Shown here: positions 1-12,564 of the stretch, piece after piece
Layout of the letters: each line of letters opens with the position of its first letter
Position numbering within the stretch: the stretch's first letter is position 1
NCBI GenBank assembly: GCA_948567375.1
Contig: OX419760.1
Location: 10,044,001 to 10,108,000, forward strand
Origin: Lunularia cruciata
Taxonomy: Eukaryota > Streptophyta > Marchantiopsida > Lunulariales > Lunulariaceae
Reading direction: 5' to 3'
Length of the DNA stretch: 64,000 nt
The notes under the pieces: generated by a model
What the model was told of the DNA's origin: nothing
Database searches by the model: none
What the model saw: the letters and a program-made list of their open reading frames with translations, nothing else
Position numbers and translations under genes: made by a program

Positions 1-3000
1 CCGCATTAGAATGCAAAGCTCACTTCCTTACTTGTATAGTGTATGTGAATTCTTGTAATAACAAGATCCATCTTGCAATTTTCCTGGACAAATCTGCCTT
101 CTTGACCAATTGTTGTAGTGCGTAATGGTCAACCTAGAAGACAAACTCGAATCCTAGTAGGAAGCGGTGAAATTCCTTGTAGGCATACACCATTTTGAGT
201 GCTTCTCTTTCAGTTGTCAAATAGTTATTTTCTAAGACGGATAGTTGTACTAAGAAGGCTCTCAGCTCCCAGATGTTCTTCAAGGATTCCAAAGCTAAGA
301 TTACTTTGACCTTCTCAACATTGACTTCAATACCTTGGCTTGACATCCAATGCCCCAGAAGAATTCCTTCCTTTATTGCAAAGAAGCATTTCTCCAAGTG
401 TAATGACAAACCATTACAAACCGGCAAAACAACACCTTTCAAAAGTTTGGCAAAGGTAATCCAAATGTACATCTCTTTGCCCAAACACACAAAAATCATC
501 AATGAAGACTTCCACAAATTTGCACAAAAAATCCTTGAAGACTGCATTCATCATCCACTAGAAAGTAGCGGGAGCATTACACAACCCAAACGGCATTTGA
601 TTGAAAGCAAAAGTGCCCTATGGATACTTGATTGTACCCCAAAAATCTATTGTAACAAGGGTGACCAGCTACTTGGTCCAAAATTGTATTGGTAAAAAGC
701 AAAGGATGATGATCCTTCCTTGTCAATGTGTTCAACTTGCAAAAATCTTAGCACACTCAAATCTTTCCTATCTTCTTCTTCAGGATCATGACTATGGGAG
801 AAACCCACTCATTGCTCAAGACACGAAAGATTATTCTGGCATCTAAGTACTTATCAATTTTGTCTTTCACCAAGAAGGAGTACTCCGGGTTTAGGCGGTA
901 TTGTCTTTGCCAAACTGGAACTGCACCTTCAACAAGATCAATCCGGTGTTCTCCAAATTCTCATGGAATACCCGATGTTTGATCAATAGACCAGGTGAAT
1001 ACATCCTGGAATTCTATAAACCAGGCATTGTATCCTACCAACTCCTCCAGAGTGATTGTCTTTGAAATCTTCAAGATTTTTCCTTTAGTCAAGACAACAT
1101 CTTGACAGTCATCGGGGTTGATGACTCCTTCCACATGGCTTACTCGGCTCAATCCAAGCCAAACTGCAGTCAAACCCCCTTCTTCCAACTTGTGTTCATC
1201 CAAGGTGATATATGGGTCTTTGTCTTTGACCTCTACCTTGTAGCATTCCAAGTAATTGACTTGGACTTCATCTTCAGAGTCTTTTGAAGATGAAGACAAT
1301 GAATCTTTGGATTCATTTGTCTTCCAAGAAAGTTGTTTCCCCGAGGTGATGAACCTTTGTCCAACTCACGGTCACCAACTTCTAATCTTTGGACAAAATG
1401 TCCTTAAATTGTAACTTTTGCTAGTGCCAATCAACAATAACCTGGGCACCCGGTCGATGTGCAGTGTCTTTTGTCATGACATTCATGCCCGACCTTGAAT
1501 CAATGGGTATGGATGTGATCATGAAGCCTGCGATCTCTGCATCCACTTTGAGAGATCCCTAATCTTCTTGTTCAATACGATAAATTACGGGCAAGTCTTT
1601 CTTAGTCATCACCCTTACTTTCTTGAGGGCCGAACTCAGCTGTTTCTTGTATAGCTTATCGTCCTCCCACAATTGCTTAAATGTGACATTAGCACTTGTA
1701 GATGCCAAATCAGCCACAATATCATACCGCGGGACACCTCCCAACTTCACCTTCTTTGCCTTCATCTTTGGGTCCTAAGTCTGTCCTTGTTCAAATTGGA
1801 CTTTGGGGTGCTTCAAGATGGTAATCAGAGTACGGATGGCCTTGACCTGATTTTCCTTGGGTTGACCAACTTTGGCTTGGATCAAGTCCTTTACTTTGGA
1901 CTGGATATCCGCCGGAAAAACTGAAAGCTTTGTCTTCATGTTCTCCTCCAAACTCATCTCCCGTGTTCTGAGTATTGCTTCCTTGATTTCTTTCTGCAAG
2001 GCTTTTGCTAGAATATTTTCCTCCTTGGCAAAAAGGATAGCTTTTAGGCATAACTTCTTTGTCTTTTGTGAAGACAAAGAACTAGTACTTTCTTCTTTGG
2101 GATCATGCTTCTTCTTACCCGTGTATGTCTCAACCTTCAAAATTTCAAGGTCTGGCTATTCTCCTTCTAAAGTGGGACTACCTTCTTGAGGCATCTCCTC
2201 CTCAAGTGTTATACAATTTAAATTTGTATCTCCTTTTGCTTGGAGCGCAACACGCTCAGTAAGGGTCTATACATATTTTACAGATGGCTTTGGGTTTGGA
2301 GGTTGTGGGCACTAGAGTCCCATATGCCCTGATCCCTTAAAATTTCCACAGAGTGGAACGTACCCAATTTACCATCTTGGCTCCCAAAAATTTGGAGATC
2401 AATGTCCCATCAAGCCACAATTATAGCAAACATCCGATGCAACATTATAAGGCCTATTTTGGCCACCTATCATTGGTCTTTGTGGGGGAGCATTATTTTT
2501 ATACTCCCCTGGTCCATACCTTGGACCTTGATACAATGTGCTTGCCTAAGGCTGCACCTGTTGGGTTTGGTACACAGCCTCATCTTCCACACTTTGGTCC
2601 CAACCGGGAACCCAATCAATTTGTTGCACTAGAAATGCATTGTGTGTCAAACACTTTGTATTAGCATGGCCAAATTTACCACACGCAGTGCACCATACAT
2701 TTGGTCGGCCAAATGATAGAGGCTTTCTTTGGTCCTCAATCCCAATCATCTGGATCTTGAAATCCACAAACTCTTTAATAAGAGTCTCCAGCTTCTAATC
2801 CGCCTTAGGTACATTCTTTGCTGGCGGTGTTATTGGTTTCTTTCCTTCATGTCTTTGTATTCTTCTCAGCTTTGATTCTTTGTTGGATTCCAAAGAAGAA
2901 CTTGAAGAAGTGGAGGATTCCTCCAAAGAAGGGGATGTGCTACAAGAAGCTCTCCTTCTAGGCTTCTTGCCTTTCTTCTCCTAATTTCTTCCATTGCTGG

Positions 3001-4170
3001 ATGAGTGAGAGTGAGGTGCCTCATATTGGGCAACATGTTTGAGGACTTTGTCCAAGGAAGTTACATTCCTCTCCCTGGCAAAGATACAAATCTTCGGTGA
3101 AATTACACCAAGGAACAAGGTAATGGCTTGGGCATTAGAGTAACCCTCCACACCAAATTGTTTCGGAACTCAATTCAATAGGGCCATGAACTGCTCGGAG
3201 TAATCTCTCAACTTTTCCTTCTTCTCTCGGTCCAAATCATTGAGTGCCGCAAAGACACTTGTATCATAATCAACTCCATGGAATCATTCCAAGAAGCCAT
3301 TTTGCAAGTCTGCTCAGTCCCGACTCCAAGAAGCCATTTTGCCAAACAGTTGGGTGTGAACCCCTTTTGGGTTACATGGATGTACTAGCTCTAAGCTTCC
3401 TTTTGAAGCAGACTTGGGAAAATTTATAGACAATCCGTAGAGTCATGTTCCTTGTTGGCAAAGGAGATGACTTTGAATTCTCTGATAAATTCATCAAGAT
3501 CTTCATCTTGTTTTATCCCCTTGTACTTTTGATAGGCATGTCAGGTGACAGGTAATGAAGTCATCATTTGATTTGGTAGAATCAACTGTGGTAACTTTGA
3601 ACATGATGGGACTGAGGGGCTGGCTGGTATCGATGCCGTGTTGTCAACCCAAGGATTCCAATTAGTTAGGTTCAAAGTGGGGTCTTCTTTGACAATTTCT
3701 TCTTCTCTGTTTGTGTTGACTTCAACCCGAATAGAAGAAAGAGGTTCAACACCTTCCAAGTGTTCTTCAAAATTCCTTTGAGACAACCAAGGAATCATGA
3801 GTAGAAGATGTTGACACTCTTCTTCCGTACGTGTTTGTGATGTCTTTTCTCTAACAAACTTCTTGATAAATTCAACTTCCTTTACAGCTTTAGGGGAAGT
3901 TGGTGTATTGGATTGTAATGAATATGCCTGCCCGCTCAAGTATTTCTTCTTCTTGGAAGAGGGGGACAAGAAGTAGCCTTGCCACCCGCCTTCACATTTC
4001 TTTTGTTTGAGTTATTGCAAAGCTTCTTGAACTTCATTAAGAAGTTGGAAGTCCAACACCTCCCCTTCAACTTTGTCAAAAGTGGATTGGATCTTCACGC
4101 ATCCTTCTTCTTCATGATGCAACGTTTGTCTTTGAACTCTCTCTTCCTGTTGTTCTCTTGATGCAGACAT
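1..4170 (-). pseudogene. gag-pol polyprotein remnant of copy A
   Basis: The reading frame starts at the ATG at 4170 (MSAS followed by an EQ/ER-rich stretch, as in copies E and I) and continues to the window edge with many stops and frameshifts. Recognisable parts in order are: gag N-terminus (about 3541-4170); capsid-like gag (about 3000-3540); a CCHC knuckle (about 2660-2700); the Lys/Glu-rich region before the protease (1775-2140); the protease site at 1493-1501, where the expected Asp-Ser-Gly reads Asp-Ser-Arg; a post-protease acidic linker (961-1299); and an RT to RNase H segment (134-547). In that last segment about 0.28 kb is missing relative to copy I, fusing RT directly to the middle of RNase H. 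It cannot encode a working polyprotein. Confidence 0.85.
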
Positions 4171-4233
4171 TCATATTGCTTTGACACCCAATTTTGAGGT
4201 TGGCTTTGTATTCTTCCACTTCCAAGATTTGTA

Positions 4234-4251
4234 ACCCCGGCAGTGGCTCCA
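4234..4251 (-). other. Primer binding site, tRNA-Asp type (copy A)
   Basis: The minus strand reads TGGAGCCACTGCCGGGGT eight bases inside the LTR. It is a decayed form of the complement of the 3' end of plant tRNA-Asp, better preserved in copy I. Confidence 0.7.
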
Positions 4252-4258
4252 AAAATCA

Positions 4259-7200
4259 TGTGACAACCCGGAAAATATCACTTTTGCGGTAATCAGGTAA
4301 GTAAAGTTCATTCTTGCAAAGATACAATTCAGAATTGGTCAAATGCAAAGTCAAACAGTAACATGTAGTTCTTCTTGGGTTTCTCTTTAATCTCTCCGGT
4401 AGAAACTACACTCAAAAGAGAGCAACAAGCTCACAATCTTGACAACTTGGCACAAATACACACACCCATAATCACAACATAACAAATACTGTCCAAACAA
4501 ATTTTGATTGTGATGATTCAAATTCTCTCAAAGACTGCATTTCACTGCAAAATGACTTTGCCTCAGAATTGTGTTTCACCCCTAAATTGAAGGCACAACT
4601 TTCTCAATCAAAATTGCTTCACATCAACTTTGCAATGCATTCACAAATGCATAATACTACCAACACTACAATGCCTCTCAGATATGTCAAAGCATTGCTC
4701 TTATTGCACTTTAGTCACGATCAAGCTCACAAAATGAAGATCAAGCTATGGAATTTAACATCCAACACACTCTAACTTGCACTTTGAATTTCTCCACACA
4801 CTCACAAACACAAACACAAAGTTGACACTGGGAATTAAGCTCAAGCAATGAGCACTAAAATCAGCACTTTGCTTTATCTATCTTAAGAAATATGCATATT
4901 GAACAACATTTTACTACAAATGCTTCCTTTTAAATAGTAGAGCAATTGACAATTTCTAACAACTATAATGTTCTACAACAACTCTTCTAACCTGTAGATC
5001 CAAAATGATAATGCACCTCTTCATATCTGCCTCTTCAAATCTCAATTTGTTACTACTTTAATCCGATGTCAATCTCCTCATTGGCTTTCCAACCCAATGA
5101 TCTTCCTATTACTTCTCCTTCTTTTGGTATATCTGATTCTACTAATAATTCCTTCACTATTTCTACTACTTCTCTACTAGGAACTACAATTGAGGTCATG
5201 GGTAATCAATCTACTTCTTTATCTTGCAACCCACTCTTCTCTAAGGTCTCAAAAAACAAGTCCAAAGACACCTGAATTCCCATTTCTACAACATCTGACT
5301 TTTTCTCCTCTATCACACTTCTCCTAATTCTCTCTAACTCTAAATTCACTAAATCTTATCTAAGACTGACATTGTCTTCTACTTCCAACATCTTTCTATC
5401 CACTCGCTCCCCCAATTTGTCCATATCAACATGTCAACATCAACATCTTTGGCTCTTCTCTTCTGAGTTTCCTGCACAAACAACTTTAACTCGTATAGTC
5501 TTGCTTCTTCCAATCTTCCATCAACCTCAATGCATAGCATAGCTCTCAATTTTCCCACAACCTCTCCTACTGATTCTGATGCATATACTCAAGATTGCTT
5601 TGCCTTCAACTCCTCCCGACACATCTTCAACTCATCTTTGTACTCAACAGCAAGCATCTTCTTCTCCTCTGCATAGTGAGAACTTTGGAACTTAGCACTT
5701 CATACCAACTCTCTCAATCTTTCTTCTTCTTGATGTCTGACTGCCAACTCTTGTTGCTATGCCTGATCCTTCCCGGCTGCACTCGTCCTCAAACTTTCTA
5801 ACTCCTGCTCCATCATTGCTGCCATTTCTTTTACATGAATACTCTCGATGTGCATTTCCTTGACCTCCTCTTTCATCTTGGTCAACAACATTGTTTGCTC
5901 CTTCAACTCTTTGACTTGCTGCTGCATTTCTCTTGCTCTTGACTCAAAACTCTCTTGCAACTTCTCAAAAGTCTTCTTCCTCAAGACTGTATCCACCCAA
6001 AGCTCTTCAACTTCCTTGTCTCTTTGGGTTACACGCTCCTGCAATCCCTTCACTTCAGCCAATAGATACTTCACCACCTGCAACTCATTTGTCACCTTCA
6101 TACAACCTTGTGGGATAACCTTTTGGTGCTCTTTCAACAGCTCCAATGATGGAGTTACAACATGCAATAAATATTGTATTCCTCTAAAGTTCTCTTCGTC
6201 TTTGGCTCCATCTTCGTGCTTCGCCTCTTCCGCCGGCTCCTTCTTCTGAAGTCTTGATCTTTGTACCTTCAGCGATACTTCTTCCAAGCTTCCTTCTTCC
6301 TTACCTGCTGAACTTGGCCTGCATGGTACTCCTTCTTTCACTCAGCCCCCTTCTCTTCCATGACCAAGGCTACACATTGATTAGCATTTCCCTGTATACT
6401 GTCAATCATCGCATGAAAAGCTTCATCTTCTTCTGCTTCAGCTGATTGCTGAACTTTTTCTTCACCCTCACTCTCACTTCCGGATTCCCCACATTGTAAC
6501 GTGAGTTCCACTTCTTTTGAGTCTTCTCCTCTAGACTTTGTCTCTGCTTCAGACTCGGTTCCAAAGGTTCTTCTTTCACCGCCTTCTTACCTTGCAAAAT
6601 GAGTCTTTGGTTCTTTCTTTGTGCTAGAGATGACTCTGCTTCTATGGGTTTATTTTGCTTCTTTGTCTTCGGGCTTATGACTTCTTCTATCTCCCGTTGT
6701 CTTGTTCTCAAGAAATGATCATCATTGGCTTGCAAGTGTGCCATGTAATTGTTGTTCTTCTTCATCTGCTTCCCGTCTCAAATCAAGAAAAAAATGTGAC
6801 ACCATGCAACGTCTCTCCTCCGCTATCAGCAAATTCAACCCAAAGTATAAATGTGCTGCAAAGGGTGAGAAGTAATGTGGAGGCAAATTTGTCCTCCAAT
6901 TGACAACCATCTGCCTTGTTCGTTGGTGAAAACACTTTGCCTAGTTCACCTTTGGTCTTGCAAACATCAGGTAGAAAAAGACCATCTGCTGCATGTTCAC
7001 ATAAGTTGTTTGTTCTAGTTTGAACATTGCCATTATCATCCCCACAATGCTTTGTTTAATTGGGTCTTGATAAGACTCCAACTTATAACCATTTCTAGTA
7101 CATGGAGCAAAGAACAAATTGCATATGTCCGTAGTCTCCTCTGCAGCATCACACTTCTGATAGAAGGTGCTCCCCGTTTATTCTCCTGCTTCCTTCCCCA

Positions 7201-8021
7201 GCACTAACCTCCAATCTAACGCAGATCATCAAGCCAGATTTCCTCTCTTCTCCTTGACTTCAAGACCTTCATCACAATTACTGGTAGTTATCTGGTATTA
7301 CAAGTAGCCATGACTCTTGGGAAACTGAAATTCCATCCACGCTAAAAAATAAATACAAAGTCTATTCAAGACCTCGATCTTACTACGACATCCAACCTCC
7401 AAATTGCAAAACTTCTTACTGCGAGGGTGTTCTTGATCTTCATTGCCATGATCTGCTCTCTTGTTCTTTAGCACTGGAAGACTATTCCCTCTCTTGGACA
7501 AGACACTCTAACCCCTTTTGGATTTCGAAAAATTTCACTCTCAATTGGCTTCTTGACACGCATTAATGCAGGACTACTACTTAGAGGAACAGGAAATCTA
7601 CTTGACATATTCAATTTTCCCCTGCACAATCACAATTTTATATTACCCCAAATTGCAGTCATTCTTCAGTCAATTTCAAAATCAACTCCTCCTTCTTTTG
7701 CGTGTTGATGTCCTATCACTGTCAAGACATGCTTCTTCTACCTCTTCCATTTCTTGAAGTGTACTTTCTTGCCACATAGAAAGGTTGTTAGACAGTCTTT
7801 GTATCGGCCTTCACTGCCCAATCCAAAGAGGATGGTCTTTGGACTTGTTTTTTTTTTTACTCCACTTTTGAGTACTTCCGTTCTCTCACCTAAAGTCAAC
7901 TTCTTTGGATTCCCTCCAAAGACACTCCCGTCCATTCTTTTCTTTGTAATTTGGCTTTCTTGCTTACTTCTTCTCCAAATGCTAACAAAACAGAAAAAAA
8001 ATAAAAAATGTGGGCACCATA
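4259..8021 (-). repeat. 5' LTR of copy A
   Basis: The LTR is 3.76 kb, close to the family length of about 3.79 kb. In element orientation it starts TGTGG..CCCACATT at 8021 and ends GGGTTGTCACA at 4259, next to the primer binding site. A TATA-like CTATTTAAA lies near 4929-4937. The stretch from 4259 to about 5050 is the non-coding R/U5-like part. The coding remnant 5053-7501 fills most of the rest. Confidence 0.85.
5053..7501 (-). pseudogene. LTR-internal coiled-coil ORF remnant (copy A)
   Basis: This is the U3-encoded frame of family 1 in decayed form. On the minus strand the N-terminal piece (7298-7501) has the family pattern of a basic start followed by SKIEVLNRLCIYFLAW. The piece at 6722-6910 has the block PPHYFSPFAAHLYFGLNLL. 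The piece at 6406-6765 is a basic and acidic linker. The piece at 5757-6341 is a heptad-rich coiled coil (LKEHQKV, ELKEQTMLLTKMKEEVKEMH and similar). The frame ends with EEIDIGLK and TAG at 5053-5055, the same C-terminus as in other copies. No signal peptide or membrane segment is apparent. I do not recognise the family. Several stops and frameshifts make it a pseudogene. Confidence 0.7.
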
Positions 8022-8440
8022 CCAGTTGAATTTGAATTACCATCATATTGGATTCTTTGTGAGGAATAATTGTCAAAGGAAGAAATTTAGGATCTTTAGA
8101 TCTATCAACTGATGTAGTTAGAAGATAAAAGAGACAATGCAATGCAAATCATGATGGAAACACAAGAACAGCAAAAATTCAATAAGCAAATTAAGCCTAT
8201 TGCTATTTAGGAGTGCAATTTAGTGCTATTATATGACAGCAGCCTAATATTTTTTCCAGGCAGGTTATGCCTAAGGTGGATGGGGCCATACCGTGCAATG
8301 CACATTTATGACAATGGCTCTATTCAACTTGCAGACCTAAAGTGCAATCCATTTGCAACCCAAGTGAATGGGTGGAAAGTTTGAAAATATTGGACTGTGA
8401 AATAAAGAAGCCATTGTCAGTGTTTGCAGGGACGCTCACA
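8022..8440 (+). pseudogene. Integrase C-terminal tail of copy B
   Basis: The translation contains VEFELPSYW and later LRWMGPYRAMHIYDNGSIQL followed by NPFATQVNGWKV. These match the integrase C-terminal region of copy I (LRWMGPYRVLHLY) residue for residue over most positions. In gypsy elements this segment follows the catalytic core. Stops are present, including one after NGWKV where copy I reads NGWRVQRYW. The catalytic core itself is off-window, beyond the insertion of copy A. Confidence 0.8.
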
Positions 8441-8456
8441 TTTGAGGGAGGGGGTA
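8441..8456 (+). other. Polypurine tract of copy B
   Basis: TTTGAGGGAGGGGGTA lies immediately before the 3' LTR start TGTGGTACCC. It is the plus-strand DNA priming site of the element. Confidence 0.8.
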
Positions 8457-9027
8457 TGTGGTACCCACATTTTTCATTTTGATGATTTTTGAAGAAGAAG
8501 TGTATTGAGAAAACCAAATTGTGGTCAAAGGAAGAAGAAAGGAATGGACTTATATGTCTTTGGAGTAAACCCAAAGAAGTCACTTCCGGACAAAAGAAGA
8601 AGTACTTGGAGTGGACTTATGAGGAGATTAAACCAAATAAGGGCATCTTTGAAGCAAGAAGTTCACCAATATAAAGATACCGCAAATTGTTTTTGTTAGG
8701 ACAGACCAGCCAAGAAAGTACACTTAAAGAAACGGCTGAGGCAGGAGAAGAATGCGTTGAGAGTGACAAGAACCAAACACATAGAAGTGAGAGTTGATTT
8801 CAAACCCGACTGAAGAATGATTGTGCCTCGAAGTGCTATAAAATTAAGATTGCACGGGGGGAAATTGGACATGTCAAGATGGTATCATGTTCCTTTGAAG
8901 ACTTGTCATGCGTGAATGCAAGTCACAACGCTGATTGAGTGAAATTTTCTGAAATCTATAAGGGGTTAGAGTGTCGTGTCCATGAGAGGGGATAATCTTC
9001 CAACTCCAAAGAATTCATGAGCAGATA

Positions 9028-12000
9028 ATGGAAAAGAAGAGTAAGAATGCACTCATAGTGAGGAGTTTCACAATTCAACAATTAGATATAGTAGCTTGAC
9101 TTGAAGTCTTGAGTAGACTTTGTATGACATTTCTGGCATGGAATTGGAATGTTAGTTTTCTAGGTTTTATGGCAAAGATAGCTGGTAGTAATTGTAAGGA
9201 GGGCCACAAAGTAATGGGCAAAAGTAGAAACCTGGCTTGATAGACTGAGTCAGATTGGAAGCTAGTCTTGGGAAAAGAAGCAGGAGATGCAAGCAAAGTC
9301 ACCTTCTATTAGAAGTGTGAAGCTTCAAAAGAGACCACAAAAATTAGGAATTTGTTCTTTGCTCCACAAACCAACAATGGCTACAAAGTGGAGTCCTATT
9401 AGGACCAATTAAGCAAAGCATTGTGGGGGAGCTCATGGCAATGTTCAAGCCAGAGTAAACAGCAAAGGTGAACATGCAATAGGCAGTCTTCTTCCACCAA
9501 ATGGTTGCAATAGAGAAGGTGAAGTGGGCAAAGTGCTTCCATTAGAGAACAAGGCAAATGAATTGTCAACTAAGGACAAATTTTCCGCCACAATACTTTT
9601 GTACCATTTGTAGCACATTTCTACCTTAGGTTAAATCTATTGACAATGAAGGACAAGCATCAGATGGTTTTGCATTTTGATCTTGATCTTTGATGTGAAG
9701 CGGATGAAGAGGAGCAACTATACATTTTGCAATTGCGGTCGAGCAACAATAATTTCATTAGGATAGGACAAAGAAAGATGATAGAAGGTAGTAGTCCAAA
9801 GATGAACAAGTAGACTTAACCCAAAGGAGGAGTATTACTCCTTCCACAACAAAAGACACAAAGATTAAACCTACAAGGTAAGGAGGCAATGAAGGATGAG
9901 TCTTTGGGAACACAGTCTGAAGGAGAGATGGAGTCAAAGAAAGAAGACTTTAAAGAAGATGAACTCACATTGCAAAGCAAGGAGCCTAGCTATGAGAGTG
10001 AGGGTGAAGAAGAAGTTCACTAATCAATTGATGCAAAGATGGAAAAAGATTATGTGGAATTCCATGTGGCAATTGATCTTACAAAAGGAGGAGATGCTCC
10101 TTGTTTGGAGTTACTTATAGAAGAGTTGGATGAACAACCAAAGAAGGTAGTCTAGAGGGGAGTGAGGTTGAAGAGGTTTCTGCAGGTTGCAACTATAGGT
10201 CCAAGTTGAGAGAAGGAAGAAGAGGTGAGCTCAAAAGAAGTAACATTGAAGGTATGAAGATCTTGACTTTGGTGGGAGGGCCTTGTTGAAGAAGCACCGA
10301 TGGAGGCCAAGTACAAAGATCAAGATGAAGATGAAAACTTTGACAAAGTGACATACTTGTCAATGAGCATGGGTCCATTGCTATTATTGTTGTTGAAGAA
10401 GAAGGAGATACAAGAAGATCATCTGGAGGTGAAGAACGAGTTGTAAGTGATGAAGTATCTGATCAAAGAAGCAAGAGAATTGAAGGAGAGAGTAACCCAA
10501 AGGGAGGAAGAAGTTGAAGAACTTTGGGTGGATGTAGTCTTAGAGAAGAAGACTTTAGAGAATTTGCAAGAGAGTTTTGATAGGCATGGAAGAGAGATGG
10601 ATTGTCAAGCCCAAGATTTGAAGGAGAAGAAGGCATGATTGAGAAGATGAAAGGTGAAGTAAGAAAAGCTTGTATTGAAGGCATACATGCAAAGGCAATG
10701 GGAGCTATGATTAAGCACAAGTTAGAGAGCTTAAAGAAGAGTGCGCTAGAGAAAGATCAAGCATGGCAGAGGGAGTTAGCAATTTGACACCAAGAGGAAG
10801 AAAGATTAAGAAGTTTGGTAAGAAGTGCTGAGAGTCAGATGGCTCTGTATGTAGAGGAGAAGAAGATGTTGGCAGCCCAGTATGAAGATGAGTTGAAGAT
10901 GTATAGAGAAGATTGGAAGGTAGAATGTTCTTGGGGGTATGCATCAAAGTTGGTAGGAGAAGTTGTTGGGAGAATGAGAGCGATGTAGAGTACAGAAGTA
11001 GAGGGGAAGCTAGAGGAAGCAAGGCTGCACAAATTGAAGTTTCTTGTGCAAGAAGTTGGAAGAGGAAGGCAAAGGATGTAGATATGAACAGTATGTTGAT
11101 TCACTTACAAGATCAAGTAGAGAGTAAGATGATTGGAGTAGGAGACAATGTGTGTCTCAGATTATATTTAGTGAACTCTGAGCTAGAGAAACTTAGGAGT
11201 AGTGTGAAGGAGAACAGAAGTCCAAAGTTGTTAGATATCTATCAAAGTGCTCTACATATTTAAAGGAGGCATTTGCAATGTGTTGTGGATGAAGTGCAAG
11301 GCTTTGATGGGATGAAGTATCTAATGCAAATCGTGAATCCATTGTTGGAGCTGTTGAAGAAGTAGAAGAAGGTGATCTAACAAGATCATGTTGAGGTGAA
11401 GAATGAGTTGTAGGTGGTGAAATATCTGTTGGATGAAGTGAAGGGATTGAAGAAGATTGTAAAATGAAGAGAAGAAGAAGTTGAGGAACTTTGGGTGGAT
11501 GTAGTCTTGAAGAAGAAGAATTTAAAGAACTTGTACAAAATTTTTGGAAAGCAAGGAAGAGAGATGCACAATCAAGCCAAAAAGTTGAAAGAGCAAATGG
11601 TGTTGTTGGCAAAGATGAAAGAAGAGGTCAGCAAAGTTTTCATTGAAAGCATTCATGTGAAGGTGATGGTGATTATGATGGAGCAAGAGTTAGAGAGCCT
11701 AAGAAAAGTGTGGTAGGAAAAGATCAAGCATGGTAGAGGGAATTGGCAATCCGACAGCAAGAGGAGGAAAGATTGCAAAGCTTGTTAAGGAATGTTGAGG
11801 TGCAAAGTGCTCAGTATGCGGAGGACAAGAAGATGCTTGCTACTAAGTACAAAGACAAGTTGAAGATGTACAATGAGGAGTTGAAAGCAAAATGATCTCA
11901 AGGGTATGCGTCAGAGTTGATAGGGAAAGTTTTTGGAAGACTACGAGCAATGTTGAGCACGGAGGCTAAAGGAAGATTGGAGGAAGCAAAATTGCACAAA

Positions 12001-12437
12001 TTGAAATTGCTTATGCATGAAACTCAGAAGACAAGAGCGAAAGAAGTAAATATGAATACTCTATTGATTTGTTTGAGGGAATGAGTAGATAGGAAGATAA
12101 TTAAGGTAGGAGTAAACATAAGTCTCAAGTTAGACTTAGTGAATTCAGAGTTAGAGAGACTTTGGAGTAGTGTGAAGGAAGATAAGAAGTCCAAAGTTGT
12201 AGAAGTAGGAATGTAGGTGTCTTTGGATCAGTTATGTGAGACATTAGAGAAGAGTGGGTCAGGAGATTAAGAGTTAGATAGGATAGGATACCCACCATTG
12301 CAAGTGTAGTTTGTAGTAAAGAAGTAGTAGAAATAGCCAAGGAATTAGTAGAATTAGATAGACCTGAAGAAGGAGAAATTCTTGGAAGATCATCGTGTTT
12401 GGAAGCCAAAGAAGAAGTAGACATCAGATTAGAGTAA
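9028..12437 (+). pseudogene. LTR-internal coiled-coil ORF remnant (copy B)
   Basis: The frame begins MEKKSKNALIVRSF at 9028 and continues with the family N-terminal block (VLSRLCMTFLAWNWNV). A degraded VPF..HFYLRLNLL-like block follows near 9600, then an acidic linker and a coiled coil (10447-10638, VTQREEEVEELWVDVVLEKK). The coiled-coil region then repeats (11495-11716, MDVVLKKKNLKNLYKIFGKQ). The C-terminus ends with a DIRLE-like motif and TAA at 12435-12437. The many stops are typically TAG, TAA or TGA where other copies have Gln, Trp or Arg. Function unknown. The predicted product would be a soluble, elongated coiled-coil protein. Confidence 0.65.
11257..11266 (+). promoter_or_regulatory. 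Extra TATA-like box inside the LTR of copy B
   Basis: TATTTAAAGG followed by AGGCATTTGCAATG matches the TATA region found after the LTR ORF in copies E and J. Here it lies between two copies of the coiled-coil region, so it was carried in by the duplication. Confidence 0.45.
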
Positions 12438-12553
12438 TAACAGTTTTGAGATAGGAAGAGGTAGATATGAAGAGGTGTATTGTCATGTTGGATCTGCAAG
12501 TTGGTAAAGTTGTTGTCGAATGGTATAGTTGTTAGCAACTATTTCTTGATCTA

Positions 12554-12564
12554 CTATATAAAGG
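12554..12564 (+). promoter_or_regulatory. TATA-like box of the B LTR
   Basis: CTATATAAAGG followed by AGGCATTCACAG lies about 0.12 kb after the LTR ORF stop. The same sequence context recurs at the corresponding place in copies E (34770) and J (56649). Confidence 0.55.

Larger units (their letters stand above)
1..8021 (-). mobile_element. Family 1 gypsy element, copy A (5' part)
   Basis: Reading on the minus strand, this copy runs from its 5' LTR (4259-8021) through the primer binding site, gag, protease and part of RT/RNase H, and leaves the window at base 1. Its integrase and 3' LTR would lie further left. It interrupts the integrase tail of copy B: base 8022 resumes B coding sequence on the opposite strand at the point homologous to the integrase C-terminal region. 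The expected LTR terminus CCACA reads CCATA here, one transition. The other flank is off-window, so no target duplication can be tested. Confidence 0.88.
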
